Assembly (NCBI GenBank): GCA_038380795.1
Contig: CM076260.1
Span: 32,150,634-32,214,633 of the forward strand
Source of the DNA: Pyrocephalus nanus
Taxonomy: Eukaryota; Chordata; Aves; Passeriformes; Tyrannidae
Direction of reading: 5' to 3'
Length of the DNA: 64,000 nucleotides
Numbering within the stretch: position 1 is the stretch's first letter; each line of letters begins with the position of its first letter. This document shows positions 63,971-64,000 of the stretch, one piece after another. Both the position numbers and the translations under genes were made by a program. Under the pieces are notes generated by a model. The model did not search any database and was not told where the DNA came from. It saw only the letters and a list, made by a program, of their open reading frames with translations.

Positions 63971-64000
63971 TGTGTCGGCCTCCAAGGCTGGGCCTACCTC

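Larger units (their letters stand above)
63635..64000 (-). mobile_element. Minus-strand LTR, running off the window
   Basis: The plus strand shows TGTCGTGGTTTTGC at 63,635, the reverse of an LTR ending in ...CCACGACA. Read on the minus strand, a TATA box (TATAAA, 63,854 down to 63,849) stands about 95 bases before a polyadenylation signal (AATAAA, from TTTATT at 63,752-63,757). This is the spacing of a short LTR R region. The 5' end of the LTR lies beyond 64,000, so it is not possible to say whether it is a solo LTR or the 3' LTR of a provirus. The family resembles avian endogenous retrovirus LTRs from memory. Confidence 0.65.

Noticed and set aside
1..64000. CRISPR array, tRNA, rRNA, bacterial operon or phage genes
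   Set aside because: I looked for regularly spaced repeats, cloverleaf sequences and closely packed reading frames and found none. The sequence is vertebrate nuclear DNA.

Overview
The window looks like nuclear DNA from a bird, probably a songbird or close relative. The evidence is a set of CR1 LINE fragments that end in the avian-type ATTCTRTGA-like octamer, plus several LTR pieces whose wording matches avian endogenous retrovirus LTRs recalled from general knowledge. There is no bacterial gene organisation. By eye the sequence is AT-rich, poor in CpG and low in repeats. I could not find a protein-coding gene of the host, an rRNA or tRNA gene, a CRISPR array or an operon. Nearly all open frames are 60-140 codons long, lie on both strands and show no family motif, so I treat them as chance. 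The window is best read as a gene desert or part of a very large intron.

Layout. 1-9,700 is unique AT-rich DNA with small hairpins. 9,705-10,115 is an LTR remnant on the plus strand. 10,116-16,520 is unique DNA with A-rich, ATTTT and TA simple repeats and one short CR1 3' tail (13,644). 16,521-19,062 holds two minus-strand CR1 copies. The second is split by an insert of about 367 bp flanked by CCAGT repeats, and its far end appears to be inverted. 19,063-30,900 is unique DNA with one CR1 tip (26,348). 30,900-37,750 has an odd open frame (30,907), a CR1 tip (31,784), a hairpin (32,650), a TTCC microsatellite (36,058), an LTR-like block containing a 55-codon open frame (37,090-37,455) and an interlocked pair of inverted repeats (37,530-37,711). 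37,750-47,270 is featureless. 47,270-48,273 has a CR1 tip and a probable solo LTR. 48,274-58,900 is unique DNA that includes a possible regulatory block with a perfect homeodomain-type palindrome (54,537) and a CR1 tip (56,741). 58,915-61,225 is the largest element, a 5'-truncated CR1 with recognisable endonuclease and reverse-transcriptase remains, broken by stops and frame changes. The last 366 bases begin a minus-strand LTR that runs off the end.

There is no gene network to describe. The history visible is repeated CR1 and LTR insertion followed by decay. The most useful leads are the two unexplained open frames (30,907 and 37,155), the nested and inverted CR1 at 18,140-19,062, the three hairpin structures, and the possible conserved noncoding block near 54,500. 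No computation was run: repeat family assignments are from memory of avian CR1 and LTR sequences, and edges are approximate.
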